NCBI GenBank assembly: GCA_943333505.2
Contig: CALQTN020000016.1
Span: forward strand, 1 to 64,000
Length of the DNA: 64,000 nucleotides
Direction of reading: 5' to 3'
Source: Asaia bogorensis
GTDB lineage: Bacteria; Pseudomonadota; Alphaproteobacteria; Acetobacterales; Acetobacteraceae
Program-made: the position numbers and the translations under genes
Part shown: one piece after another, positions 34,227-42,930 of the stretch
Layout of the letters: every line of letters starts with the position of its first letter
How positions within the stretch are numbered: position 1 is the stretch's first letter
The notes under the pieces: model-generated
Database searches by the model: none
Seen by the model: the letters and a program-made list of their open reading frames with translations, nothing else
Told to the model about the DNA's origin: nothing

Positions 34227-34467
34227 AATTCGTCCGAGTCGGGCGCGACGAGGTCGGCGAATTCATTTTGATTCTCATTCGCAATAATATTTTTTTATTA
34301 TCATAACTACACGCACCGCCCCTGCCCTGCCGAATGCCGATGCTGCCGAGCCTGTTCGACGGCTGGGGATGATATTGGCTGGGTTGGCGGCCTTGGTAGC
34401 GGCGCGGTTCTTGATCGATGCCCAGCGTAGGCGCGCGCGTACCCAAAATCGCAGGATGACTGCTTGC
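34227..34467. other. Intergenic region with Fur-like box and a possible gene remnant
   Basis: A 15-bp site TGATTCTCATTCGCA (34269-34283) matches the Fur 7-1-7 consensus TGATAATnATTATCA at 11 of 14 defined positions. It is followed by a very AT-rich stretch (34284-34312) that could be a promoter. Downstream on the plus strand a frame without its own good start reads into a hydrophobic helix with a basic tail (about 34340-34440, MILAGLAALVAARF then QRRRAR). That is reminiscent of a membrane-anchor C-terminus. No intact iron gene follows. Confidence 0.35.
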
Positions 34468-35532
34468 TTAGATGCTTACTTCCTCACGAAGCCGCTCCGG
34501 CGACCCCAGCATCTGGCGATTGAACCCAATCCGCTTGAACCAATAATGCAATCCGACGAGGTCGGTGAACCCCATCCCGCCATGCACTTCGGTCGCAGTT
34601 TTGGCGACGAACGTACCGACTTCGGACATATGCGCCTTGAAATGGCTGGCAAGGCGCGGCGCCTCGTCAGGCAAGGCCGCGAAGGCGTTGCCGGTGTACC
34701 ACATGAAGGCGCGGGTCGGTTCGAGGTTGGCCGCCATTTCGGCACACATGTGCTTGACCGCCTGAAACGATCCGATCGGGCGCCCGAACTGGTGGCGCTG
34801 CTTGGCATAGTCGACCGCCTGATCGAGCATATATTGCGCAGCACCCAACGTATCGGCGGCCAGGGCCGCGCGGCCCAGGGCAAGGATCGTCGCAATATTG
34901 GCAGCGTTGGCATTGGGCAAGGGCTCCGCCGGAGTGTCGTTGAAGACCAATTCGCCGAGCGGGCGGGTGCGGTCGATGGTTTCGAGCTTGCGGCGCAGCA
35001 GCCCGGTCGCATCCGCCATCACGATATGCAGGCCATCTTCGGAATCGGCGACCACATAGGCATCCGCCGCGAAATCCAGCACGAAGCGGGTGGCGCCGGT
35101 CAACCGACCATTGCTGACCGTGATCCCGGTACCGGCGCGCGCGCCGGTGCGCTGCGCAAGGGCCGCGCCGAACACTATCTCGCCGCCGGCAAGTTTTGGC
35201 AGATAGGCGCGTTGCTGCGCTGGGCTACCTGCCATTTGCAAGGCGATCGGCGCGATCACCGCGTTGCCGACGAACGGCACCGGGGTAACGTGATAGCCCA
35301 GCACTTCGGCCACAAGGCACGCATCGAGCGCGGTCAGCCCGACCCCACCATGGGTGTCGGCGATCAGCAGTGCCGGAATACCAAGTTCGGTTATGCCGAC
35401 GATCAGGTCGGCCGCGCGGCCTTCATCGGCGTCGGCGAAGCGCCGCACCCGGGCAAGCGGGGCCTGATCGCGCAGGAAGCGCACCACGCTATCGGTGAGC
35501 AGGCGCTGTTCGGCGGACAGGCCGAATTCCAT
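34468..35532 (-). CDS. Acyl-CoA dehydrogenase family protein (small partner)
   Basis: A 354-aa flavoprotein of the ACAD family starting MEFGLSAEQRLLTDSV. The C-terminal part has DYAKQRHQFGRPIGSFQAVKH and EVHGGMGFTDL, which contact FAD. It overlaps the upstream, longer ACAD gene by one base (TGATG). Adjacent long and short ACAD genes often encode heteromeric enzymes that oxidise bulky acyl-CoAs such as steroid side chains. The real substrate is unknown. Confidence 0.88.
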   Translation of the reverse strand: MEFGLSAEQRLLTDSVVRFLRDQAPLARVRRFADADEGRAADLIVGITELGIPALLIADTHGGVGLTALDACLVAEVLGYHVTPVPFVGNAVIAPIALQMAGSPAQQRAYLPKLAGGEIVFGAALAQRTGARAGTGITVSNGRLTGATRFVLDFAADAYVVADSEDGLHIVMADATGLLRRKLETIDRTRPLGELVFNDTPAEPLPNANAANIATILALGRAALAADTLGAAQYMLDQAVDYAKQRHQFGRPIGSFQAVKHMCAEMAANLEPTRAFMWYTGNAFAALPDEAPRLASHFKAHMSEVGTFVAKTATEVHGGMGFTDLVGLHYWFKRIGFNRQMLGSPERLREEVSI

Positions 35533-36722
35533 CAGGACACCTGCAGCTTTGGTTCGCGTGGCAGCCCGAGGCCGCGTTCGGCGATGATGTTCTTCTGGAT
35601 CTGGCTGGTCCCGCCGCCGATGATCAAGCCGAGGTAGTACATATAAGCGTATTGCCAACTTCCGCGATCGCGGAGATAGGGATTGCTGCCATAGGCCAGC
35701 CCGTTTTCGCCCATCACATCGATCGCCAACCGTTCCAGTTCATGGCGCAATTCGGTGCCTTGTAGCTTGACCACCATGCGGGCGAGGCTCGCATCCTGGC
35801 TTTGGTTCAACTGGCCCGACAGCACCCGGAGATCGTTGAAGCGCAACGCCATAACCCGGCCTTCGATCCGCATCAGGCGGTCACGGAATGCGGGTTTGTC
35901 GATCAGGCGTTCGCCGTCGATGGTTTCCTCGCGCATGATGTCTTTGAGCGCGTTGAGCCGGGCGAGCGCGACGTTCGGGTTGGCAAGGGAGTCGCGTTCG
36001 TTCTTCAGGATGACATTGGCGACCTTCCAGCCATCGCCACGCTTGCCGACGATCTGAGTTGCCGGCACCCGCACATCGGTGAAAAACACTTCGTTGAAGT
36101 TTCGGTTCATCGTCATGTCGATCAACGGTCGGATTTCGATCCCAGGCGTGTCCATGCGCAGCAGTAGAAAGCTGATCCCGTCATGCTTGGCAGCCTGGGG
36201 TTCAGTTCGCACCAGACAGAACATCCAATCGGCGATATGCGCGGTACTGGTCCATATCTTCTGGCCGTTGATGACAAAATCATCGCCGTCGAGCACGCCT
36301 GCCGTACGCAAGCTCGCCAGATCGCTGTCGGCCGCGGGTTCCGAGTAGCCCTGGCACCACACCATGTCGCCGCGCAGGGTCGGTGCGATGAACTGCGCGC
36401 GCTGCGCCGTGGTGCCGACTTCCAGCAGGGTTGGCACCAACATGGAAATGCCCTGCCCGCCGAGGCCCATGCTGACCCCGGCGCTGGCGAACTCCTCGGC
36501 GATAATGCGCGATTTCAGAATGTCAGGCGTACGCCCGGCACCGCCATACTCAGCCGGGATGGTGCGGGCGGTATACCCTGCCGCGATCAGTCGCGCTTGC
36601 CACGCCATGGCGAGCGGGTCTTTCGGGCGGCTTTCGACCGGGGCGTGCTGACGGGTATCCGCCAGGAACTGGCGCACCTCGGCGCGGAAAAGATCGTATT
36701 CCGGGCCGTAGGTGAGATCCAT
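35532..36722 (-). CDS. Acyl-CoA dehydrogenase family protein (large partner)
   Basis: A 396-aa ACAD. The central beta domain includes WCQGYSEPAADSDLASL, and the C-terminus has the FAD/partner loop GGGTSQIQKNIIAERGLGLP. It lies 3 bp after the carboxylesterase gene and is coupled to the smaller ACAD. Together they may form an alpha2-beta2 dehydrogenase introducing a double bond into a CoA thioester. Confidence 0.9.
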   Translation of the reverse strand: MDLTYGPEYDLFRAEVRQFLADTRQHAPVESRPKDPLAMAWQARLIAAGYTARTIPAEYGGAGRTPDILKSRIIAEEFASAGVSMGLGGQGISMLVPTLLEVGTTAQRAQFIAPTLRGDMVWCQGYSEPAADSDLASLRTAGVLDGDDFVINGQKIWTSTAHIADWMFCLVRTEPQAAKHDGISFLLLRMDTPGIEIRPLIDMTMNRNFNEVFFTDVRVPATQIVGKRGDGWKVANVILKNERDSLANPNVALARLNALKDIMREETIDGERLIDKPAFRDRLMRIEGRVMALRFNDLRVLSGQLNQSQDASLARMVVKLQGTELRHELERLAIDVMGENGLAYGSNPYLRDRGSWQYAYMYYLGLIIGGGTSQIQKNIIAERGLGLPREPKLQVS

Positions 36723-36725
36723 TGC

Positions 36726-38279
36726 CTAGCCCTCGGTCGCGGTGGTGATCTGGGTCCAGATCCGCCGGCGGCTATAGCCTGGCTCATGGGTGATGCGCGG
36801 CTTGTCTTCGAAAATCATCGTCGCCCGGCTGCCGCGTTCGTAGTTCGGCCAGTAGGGGATTTTCGGGTGCTGCGGCTGGCCAGTGATGGCGAAGGCGGCC
36901 CACACGTCGGCCATCGTGCCAGAGAGCGTCTGGTGCGGCGGCGCTCCGGTTTTGCACAGATCGACCGTGTCAAAAACGAAGGGAACATCGGCGGCATGGG
37001 GCGAGGCGAGTTTGCCGCCCGCGCGCGGCGAATTCCAGGCAAAGCTGTACATGTAAATCGGCGCGCCCGCGCGTTGCATCATGCGATAGGCGGCAACCAC
37101 CGTACGGTTACGATAGAGCGCATCGGTGGTGATCGCGATCAGCCATTCCGCCGGGCTCAGGCCCGGCATGACCTGGGCATAGGTCGCCAACACATCATCA
37201 GTGCGATCGCCCGCGAGGCGCTGCACCCGGCCGTGCAGTTCATCCATCGTGAGGGTGCGGTTCCAGATCTTATCATCATGCACCGTGAAGCCGGCAGCTT
37301 CATCCTTGGTATCGCCGAGCATGACCGGAATGCCGGCCGAGAGACTTGAGGCGATGGGGTCGAACGGATGGGCGGGCACCGCGTCACCATCGACCATCGG
37401 GCCGAACGGGTAGCGGTCGAAGAACGGATACGGCGATGGACCGGCAGCGGCCTCGGCGGGCGCGATCGCTGCCAGCAACTCGGCGACTGGCAAGGCCTGC
37501 AAGGTCGCTATGCTGGTGCTGCCGAGCGCTTTGAGCACGCCCGAGGTGACCGCAGCCGCACGTTCCTTGGTGCGATGGCGCACCGCACAGCCACTTTGGA
37601 TAATGGCCCGGTGGAACAGGCCCTGCGCCATCGGCATGGCGAGCAAGGCGCTGACCTTGGCGCCCCCGCCCGACTCGCCGAAAATCGTCACGCAGGACGG
37701 ATCGCCGCCAAACTTCGCGATATTGTCCCGCACCCAGCGCAAGCCTGCGACAATATCGAGCAGGCCGGCATTGCCGGACTCCTTGAACTCAGGGCCGCCA
37801 ATTGCGGAGACATCGAGGAAGCCGAAAATATTCAGCCGATGGTTGATCGTCACCACCACCACATCGCGCCGCGCCAGACGGCTGCCGCGCACGTAATCGG
37901 CGTTGCCCGACCCGGTCGAATATGCACCGCCATGAAGCCACACCATTACCGGCCGCTTGGTCGCGGTGGATTTGGACCAGACGGTTGCAGTCAGGCAATC
38001 TTCCGATTGCGGGGCAGGATCACGGGCGCCAAGGAAATCGGCCACTTCGAGGCGGTTCGGGTAGGCGCCGCGGATTTGCGGGGCCTGGCTGGTGACAGCG
38101 GTCGCGTCGCGCACGCCAACCCAAGCCTCGACCGGCTGGGGCGGACGGAAGCGGTTGGCGCCCCCGGTCGGCGCCCCATAGGGAATACTGAACCAGACCG
38201 GCATACCATCGACGCTGGTGCCACGCACCCGACCGGCGCTGGTCTCGACAATCATCGAGGCGGTTTGATCGTTCGGCAT
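36726..38279 (-). CDS. Type-B carboxylesterase
   Basis: A 517-aa carboxylesterase. It has the oxyanion segment VMVWLHGGAYSTGSGN, nucleophile elbow FGESGGGAKVS, and a histidine region SPHAADVPFVFDTV. The start at 38279 has a GGAGG Shine-Dalgarno. It has the GESGG elbow of classical family members, unlike the GQSAG pair at 17017-19940. It is the first gene of a unit with two acyl-CoA dehydrogenases, so it may release an acid that is then CoA-activated and oxidised. Confidence 0.88.
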   Translation of the reverse strand: MPNDQTASMIVETSAGRVRGTSVDGMPVWFSIPYGAPTGGANRFRPPQPVEAWVGVRDATAVTSQAPQIRGAYPNRLEVADFLGARDPAPQSEDCLTATVWSKSTATKRPVMVWLHGGAYSTGSGNADYVRGSRLARRDVVVVTINHRLNIFGFLDVSAIGGPEFKESGNAGLLDIVAGLRWVRDNIAKFGGDPSCVTIFGESGGGAKVSALLAMPMAQGLFHRAIIQSGCAVRHRTKERAAAVTSGVLKALGSTSIATLQALPVAELLAAIAPAEAAAGPSPYPFFDRYPFGPMVDGDAVPAHPFDPIASSLSAGIPVMLGDTKDEAAGFTVHDDKIWNRTLTMDELHGRVQRLAGDRTDDVLATYAQVMPGLSPAEWLIAITTDALYRNRTVVAAYRMMQRAGAPIYMYSFAWNSPRAGGKLASPHAADVPFVFDTVDLCKTGAPPHQTLSGTMADVWAAFAITGQPQHPKIPYWPNYERGSRATMIFEDKPRITHEPGYSRRRIWTQITTATEG

Positions 38280-38367
38280 CGTGTCCTCCGGAATTTGCAC
38301 CAGCATGCCGGGGTGGTCGGGGGTTGGCAATCTGGTGGCGGGGTCGAAAGGCGACGCGGGTCCGCCC

Positions 38368-38979
38368 TTACGAAGCGACCAGCTTCACGATCCCCGCAAC
38401 GGTTGCATCGCTCGCCCAATCCACCGCGCCTTCGAGCTTGCCGCGCAGCAGGCCCTTGCGATCAATGATGTATGTCGTGGGCAGCCCGCGCGCACCCCAG
38501 GCTTGGGCGGCCATGCCCTTGGGGTCGAGCCAGATCGGCAGGCCGGTAATATTATGCGCGGTGTAGAACTTCCGCACCACCGCGGCCCCACCGCGATCGG
38601 ACGACAATGGCAACACCAGCACATTCGCGGCGGCGATTTTGGCGGCCAAACTCTGCAAGGCCGGCATTTCGGCGACGCATGGCACGCACCAGGTCGCCCA
38701 CAGATTAATCACCAGGCCTTGGCCGAGGAATTCACCGAGCGTGTGGGCAACGCCGGCTTCATCGATCAGGTTGGCGGTGGCAGGGGCGGCCGGCGGATCG
38801 AGCGGGGTCATCATCGAAAACGGATGCAACACCACGCCCTCGACCTCCGGCGTCGCACCGGCCACCAGCGTATAGACATGCGGCCCGGTGGGTTTGCGCC
38901 CCAGGGTCACTGCCGCTACGGTCCCAGCCGCCAGCGTGCCGGCGGTGGCGAGCATCGCCCGGCGCGAAAACCGCTTCAT
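38368..38979 (-). CDS. TlpA-like thiol:disulfide redoxin, probably Tat-exported
   Basis: A 203-aa periplasmic thioredoxin-fold protein. It has a twin-arginine-like signal ([15 protein letters not shown]) and the active site WATWCVPC, plus cis-proline segment [10 protein letters not shown]. TlpA/ResA-type proteins reduce disulfides in cytochrome c or copper-protein maturation. Its start codon is only 8 bp from the divergent argH start. Confidence 0.88.
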   Translation of the reverse strand: MKRFSRRAMLATAGTLAAGTVAAVTLGRKPTGPHVYTLVAGATPEVEGVVLHPFSMMTPLDPPAAPATANLIDEAGVAHTLGEFLGQGLVINLWATWCVPCVAEMPALQSLAAKIAAANVLVLPLSSDRGGAAVVRKFYTAHNITGLPIWLDPKGMAAQAWGARGLPTTYIIDRKGLLRGKLEGAVDWASDATVAGIVKLVAS

Positions 38980-38987
38980 CTTGCAGG

Positions 38988-40418
38988 ATGCCTCCGTTGA
39001 ACAACGACGCCAATCATAACCCGGATTTGCGCAATACCGAAGCCAACCAGCAATGGGGTGGGAGATTTGCCGCCGGACCGTCGATCATCATGCAGGAAAT
39101 CAATGCCTCGATCGGCTTTGACCGCAAGATGTGGCGCCAGGACATCAAAGGGTCACTCGCGCATGCCGCGATGCTGGCCAAGTTGGGGATATTGTCGGCC
39201 GATGACGAGGCGGCAATCACGTCCGGGCTGGCGGGGATTGCCGGCGAGATCGATGCCGGGACGTTCGTATTCGATGCCACGCTCGAAGACATTCACATGA
39301 ATATTGAGGCACGGCTGACCGATCGGATCGGCGACGCCGGCCGGCGGCTGCACACCGGACGATCGCGCAACGACCAGGTGGCGACCGATTTCCGCCTTTG
39401 GGTACGCGATGCGATAGACGGGCTCGATTTGCAGATCGCCGATGTGATGCGCGCCATGGCCGAACGCGCCGCCCAACACGCCGCCGACCCGATGCCCGGT
39501 TTCACCCATTTGCAGACCGCCCAGCCGGTGACGTTTGGGCATCACATGCTGGCCTATGTCGAGATGCTGGCGCGCGACCGCGGGCGGTTGGCGGATTGCC
39601 GCAAGCGGCTGAATGAATGCCCGCTTGGTTCGGCGGCGCTCGCCGGGACATCCTTCCCGCTGGACCGCGATATGACGGCCTCCGCACTCGGCTTCGACCG
39701 GCCGACCGCCAATTCGCTCGATGCCGTGTCTGATCGCGATTTTGCGTTGGAATTTCTATCGGCGGCGGCGATCTCGGCGATGCATCTGTCGCGACTGGCC
39801 GAGGAAATCATCATCTGGTGCAGCGCGCCGTACGGCTTCATTAGGCTGTCGGACGCGTTCACCACCGGCAGTTCGATCATGCCGCAGAAGCGCAATCCTG
39901 ATGCCGCCGAACTTGCCCGCGCCAAGACCGGGCGCATTACCGGCGCACTGGTGGGTCTGCTGATGGTGATGAAGGGCCTTCCGTTGGCCTATGCCAAGGA
40001 CATGCAGGAAGACAAGGAACCAGTGTTCGATGCCGCCGATGCCTGGGCACTTTCGCTCGCGGCAATTGGCGGGATGGTGCGCGATCTGTCGCCCGATCTC
40101 GCCCGGATGCGTGATTTCGCGGGATCGGGCTTTGCCACCGCGACCGATCTTGCCGACTGGTTGGTGCGCGAGTTACGCCTGCCATTCCGCAATGCCCATC
40201 ACGTCACGGGACGATTGGTCGCCAAGGCGGAGTCGCGCGGCGTGCGGCTGGATGAACTCACGCTCGCCGAAATGCAGGCCGAGGAGCCCGGCATCACCGC
40301 CGAGATTTTCGGGGTGCTGACTGTCGATGCATCCGTCGCGTCGCGTCGTGCCTATGGCGGCACGGCGCCTGCGAACGTCGCCGCACAGGCGGCGCGCTGG
40401 CTGGCAGCTTTGGCGTGA
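38988..40418 (+). CDS. argH: Argininosuccinate lyase
   Basis: A 476-aa enzyme of the fumarase/aspartase superfamily. The signature [32 protein letters not shown] and [16 protein letters not shown] are all present. It releases arginine and fumarate. Family homology begins at QQWGGRF, about 22 residues after the first Met. The start may therefore be ATG 38988 or a later codon such as TTG 39027. The tlpA Shine-Dalgarno lies within the first codons of the longer version. Confidence 0.95.
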   Translation: MPPLNNDANHNPDLRNTEANQQWGGRFAAGPSIIMQEINASIGFDRKMWRQDIKGSLAHAAMLAKLGILSADDEAAITSGLAGIAGEIDAGTFVFDATLEDIHMNIEARLTDRIGDAGRRLHTGRSRNDQVATDFRLWVRDAIDGLDLQIADVMRAMAERAAQHAADPMPGFTHLQTAQPVTFGHHMLAYVEMLARDRGRLADCRKRLNECPLGSAALAGTSFPLDRDMTASALGFDRPTANSLDAVSDRDFALEFLSAAAISAMHLSRLAEEIIIWCSAPYGFIRLSDAFTTGSSIMPQKRNPDAAELARAKTGRITGALVGLLMVMKGLPLAYAKDMQEDKEPVFDAADAWALSLAAIGGMVRDLSPDLARMRDFAGSGFATATDLADWLVRELRLPFRNAHHVTGRLVAKAESRGVRLDELTLAEMQAEEPGITAEIFGVLTVDASVASRRAYGGTAPANVAAQAARWLAALA

Positions 40419-40540
40419 GGGTCGCGGCGATCCTAGTGCTGGCCTGCCTGGCGCTGGCGGCGTGCGGCAAACGAGGCCCGCCGCAACCGTCTGGTCCGAC
40501 GGAAAAGGTGATCTATCCGAAGGTTTATCCGTCGGTGTAG
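40415..40540 (+). CDS. lptM: Small LptM-family lipoprotein
   Basis: A 41-aa ORF from GTG 40415, overlapping the argH stop by 4 nt (GTGA). It encodes a lipoprotein signal with lipobox LAAC (residues 14-17), then [11 protein letters not shown] and YPKVYPSV. This CGKKGPL...YP pattern directly after argH is the usual form and location of LptM (YifL), a small lipoprotein that helps maturation of the LptD outer-membrane LPS translocon. The expected next gene, lysA, is replaced here by hemN. Confidence 0.82.
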   Translation: MRVAAILVLACLALAACGKRGPPQPSGPTEKVIYPKVYPSV

Positions 40541-40643
40541 CGCGACGGTGCGGAATGCTAGCAATGTTCAGAATCTCCTGCTGCGTCACCAACCTGGCTG
40601 ACTGCAGCGTGCTTGGGGTGACTACGGGAACGGGTTCCGTCGC

Positions 40644-40657
40644 CTGATCTAAATCAA
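40644..40657 (+). promoter_or_regulatory. FNR/Anr-type box upstream of hemN
   Basis: CTGATctaaATCAA matches the FNR consensus TTGATnnnnATCAA at 9 of 10 positions. It is centred 41 bp upstream of the hemN start codon. HemN is an oxygen-independent enzyme commonly induced by FNR-type regulators under low oxygen, so the site is likely functional. No clear -10 element is visible between the box and the ATG. Confidence 0.75.
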
Positions 40658-40691
40658 TGAAATCAGTGCCGGGCTCGGCGATCCTGCGGCG

Positions 40692-42032
40692 ATGAACATC
40701 GAAGCCCTCATTGCCAAATACGACCAGCGCGTGCCGCGCTACACTAGCTACCCGACCGCACCGCATTTCCGACCGGTGGACAGCGATGCGACATATCGCG
40801 CGTGGCTCGCGGGTATTGATTCCGAGTTGTCGCTCTATCTGCACGTTCCATTCTGTGCGTCGCTCTGCCTGTTTTGTGGTTGCAACATGACCGTTGCCCG
40901 ACACGACGCGCCGTTGCTGGCATATGCCGAAAATCTGATGGCCGAAATCGATCTTGTCGCCGACGCGATCGGTCGCCGATTGAAGGTGCGCCATATTCAT
41001 TGGGGCGGGGGCACGCCAACCGCCCTGCCGGCTGCCGCGATGGTGGCAGTCTCCGATAGACTACGGGCACGGTTCGATTTTGCAACCGATGCCGAAATCG
41101 CCGTTGAAGTTGATCCACGGACAATGTCAGCCAGCGCGCTTGGTGCCATTGCCGCAATCGGCACCACACGTGCAAGCCTCGGGGTGCAGGATTTTGATCC
41201 CAAGGTCCAGGCCTGCATCGGTCGCGTTCAAAGCTATGAAACCACGGCCGAGTGTGCGGAGCGGTTGCGGGGCGTCGGGGTCACTTCACTCAACCTCGAT
41301 CTGATCTATGGCTTGCCGCATCAGACGCAAGACGGGGTGGCAGCCACTGTCGGTCAAGCTTTGAAGATCGCCCCTGACCGCATCGCGATGTTCGGCTATG
41401 CGCATGTGCCGTGGATGAAGAAGCACCAGTCGCTGATCCCAGATAGCGCCCTGCCCGGTCCGGCCGAGCGCTTTGCCCAGCGCGAAATAGCTGACCGGGT
41501 CATCGGCGATGCCGGCTATCAGGCAATCGGGATTGATCATTTCGCGCGGCCTGAGGACAGTCTGGCGGTTTCGGCACGCGCCGCTCGCATCAAGCGTAAC
41601 TTCCAGGGCTACACCACTGATGACGCGCCGGCGCTGATCGGGTTGGGCGCATCGTCAATTGGTGCCTTGGCACAGGGTTATATCCAGAACCATCCCGGCG
41701 TCCCGGCATGGCGAGACGCGGTCCGCGCCGGCCGTTTGCCGATTGCCCGTGGCGTGGCCTTAACGGCGGAAGACCGTTTGCGGCGCGATGTGATCGAGCA
41801 GGTCATGTGCCGGTTCGAGGTCGATCTTGACGCGACCGAAGCAGCCCATGGCTTTGCCCAAGACACGCTTGCTACCGGCGCGCTCGACGTGATGGCCGCC
41901 GATGGTCTGGTCGAACAAACCGGGCGTCACATCCGGGTGACCGAGGCTGGGCGTCCGTTCGTGCGCGCGGTCGCGGCCGGCTTCGATATGTATCTCCAAA
42001 TCGGAGTACAACGGCACGCAAGCACGGTTTAA
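40692..42032 (+). CDS. hemN: Oxygen-independent coproporphyrinogen III dehydrogenase
   Basis: A 446-aa radical SAM enzyme. The cluster motif is CASLCLFCGC (CxxxCxxCxC, as in true HemN rather than HemW). The N-terminal RYTSYPTAPHF motif is also HemN-specific. It decarboxylates two propionates of coproporphyrinogen III in anaerobic heme or bacteriochlorophyll synthesis. It lies 151 bp after lptM with its own FNR box. Its stop shares a palindromic TTAA with the stop of the convergent gene. Confidence 0.94.
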   Translation: MNIEALIAKYDQRVPRYTSYPTAPHFRPVDSDATYRAWLAGIDSELSLYLHVPFCASLCLFCGCNMTVARHDAPLLAYAENLMAEIDLVADAIGRRLKVRHIHWGGGTPTALPAAAMVAVSDRLRARFDFATDAEIAVEVDPRTMSASALGAIAAIGTTRASLGVQDFDPKVQACIGRVQSYETTAECAERLRGVGVTSLNLDLIYGLPHQTQDGVAATVGQALKIAPDRIAMFGYAHVPWMKKHQSLIPDSALPGPAERFAQREIADRVIGDAGYQAIGIDHFARPEDSLAVSARAARIKRNFQGYTTDDAPALIGLGASSIGALAQGYIQNHPGVPAWRDAVRAGRLPIARGVALTAEDRLRRDVIEQVMCRFEVDLDATEAAHGFAQDTLATGALDVMAADGLVEQTGRHIRVTEAGRPFVRAVAAGFDMYLQIGVQRHASTV

Positions 42033-42385
42033 CCCTGCAAGCGTGGCACCCCCTGTTTGAACCAGGCGCGCAGGATCTTGCCATTCCGTACTTCGTAAAT
42101 CGCGACAACATCAACCTCGCCCACGCCATCAGGAAAATTGCGGGTGACAATTTCCTGATCGATGACCAGGTCGCCGGCGTCGATCCGCGCAATCAGCTCT
42201 CCATGGAGCGCGGGCTCTTGGAAACGCGCAACGTGGCGCTCCCGGATTGCTGCGGCTCCGTCGGCGAGCAATTGATCGGGGAAGGCAAAATATTGGCAGG
42301 CATTCGCCCAGAACCCCATGAAACGATCAATGTCGCGGGAATTGTAGGCGTCAAGTTGGCTCTGAACGGTTTCGACATTCGTCAT
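42029..42385 (-). CDS. SnoaL/NTF2-like protein
   Basis: A 118-aa protein (start MTNVETVQSQLDAYNSRD) with the typical opening of SnoaL-like/steroid isomerase folds. The ending VVAIYEVRNGKILRAWF supports the call. Such proteins are small cone-shaped enzymes or binding proteins of varied function. It is coupled by a TGATG overlap to the upstream 87-aa ORF. Confidence 0.8.
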   Translation of the reverse strand: MTNVETVQSQLDAYNSRDIDRFMGFWANACQYFAFPDQLLADGAAAIRERHVARFQEPALHGELIARIDAGDLVIDQEIVTRNFPDGVGEVDVVAIYEVRNGKILRAWFKQGVPRLQG

Positions 42386-42648
42386 CAATCAGCCCTCACC
42401 TCGAGAATTCGCGAACCTGCATCGGTAAAACCATCGGACTGGTCACTATCGTCGTCAGCCCAATCAAACAATCCATAGATTAAGTCGATGAACAGGATGG
42501 CACCATGCATGTCACCGCGTTCCAGGCACTGATCCGCTTGCAAAGTCAGACCCTCGACCAGCGTATCGTCTAATCTGCTTACCGCAGGCATGGTGACCCC
42601 GATCGCAGAACGGGCTCCTGTCGGACCTGGAAAGCGCCGCAGCAACAT
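42385..42648 (-). CDS. Hypothetical 87-aa protein
   Basis: I do not recognise this family. The predicted protein is acidic at the C-terminus (LFDWADDDSDQSDG). Its middle is helical and amphipathic (QADQCLERGDMHGAILFIDLIYGL). Start could be ATG 42648 or ATG 42591. Translational coupling to the SnoaL-like gene supports it being real. Confidence 0.5.
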   Translation of the reverse strand: MLLRRFPGPTGARSAIGVTMPAVSRLDDTLVEGLTLQADQCLERGDMHGAILFIDLIYGLFDWADDDSDQSDGFTDAGSRILEVRAD

Positions 42649-42930
42649 AATTACTTGCCATCATCAAGAGTTACCCGCGATCGATCAACGGCCCCCGGGA
42701 ATACAATCAGGATCCCAATCCCTGTGACATCTTGACGTGCGAAAAATCAATTATATTCCCAATTAATTGCAACGACGTGTAACAGTCGCTCAGGCTGCGA
42801 CGTCAGGGGTTGCGCGAGGCATGGCTCCGAACAGGTCAAGCATACGCTCGCGCCACCCGCGATCGCCAACAAGACGGGCTGAATATCCGTTTGGGGTCTG
42901 CGCCGCAAAGTTCGTAGAGTTGGCGGGCCA
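42649..42930. other. Intergenic region, no gene supported
   Basis: This 282-bp stretch between a minus-strand hypothetical gene and the thiolase-like gene's 3' end includes an AT-rich inverted repeat CAATTA (42748-42753) / TAATTG (42764-42769). The thiolase reading frame stays open for 46 more codons beyond its TGA stop (to 42790), but the family's natural end fits the first stop. It probably contains the promoter of the 87-aa gene. Confidence 0.4.

Noticed and set aside
34369-35637. A 422-aa plus-strand frame opposite the small acyl-CoA dehydrogenase
   Set aside because: Beyond its first 25 or so codons it is antisense to a convincing ACAD gene; only the short hydrophobic stretch at its start is mentioned, as a possible remnant.
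36183-38468. Long plus-strand open frames (up to 388 aa) opposite the acyl-CoA dehydrogenase and esterase genes
   Set aside because: They are antisense shadows created by GC-rich codon use; their translations are Arg/Ala/Gly/His-rich with no recognisable motif, while the minus-strand proteins carry clear family signatures.
42790-42930. The thiolase-like frame stays open for 46 codons after its TGA stop and reads protein-like
   Set aside because: The family normally ends near PIGRTGKVTTGGDG, so the first stop fits. No recoding structure is visible, and stop-free stretches of this length are common in GC-rich DNA.
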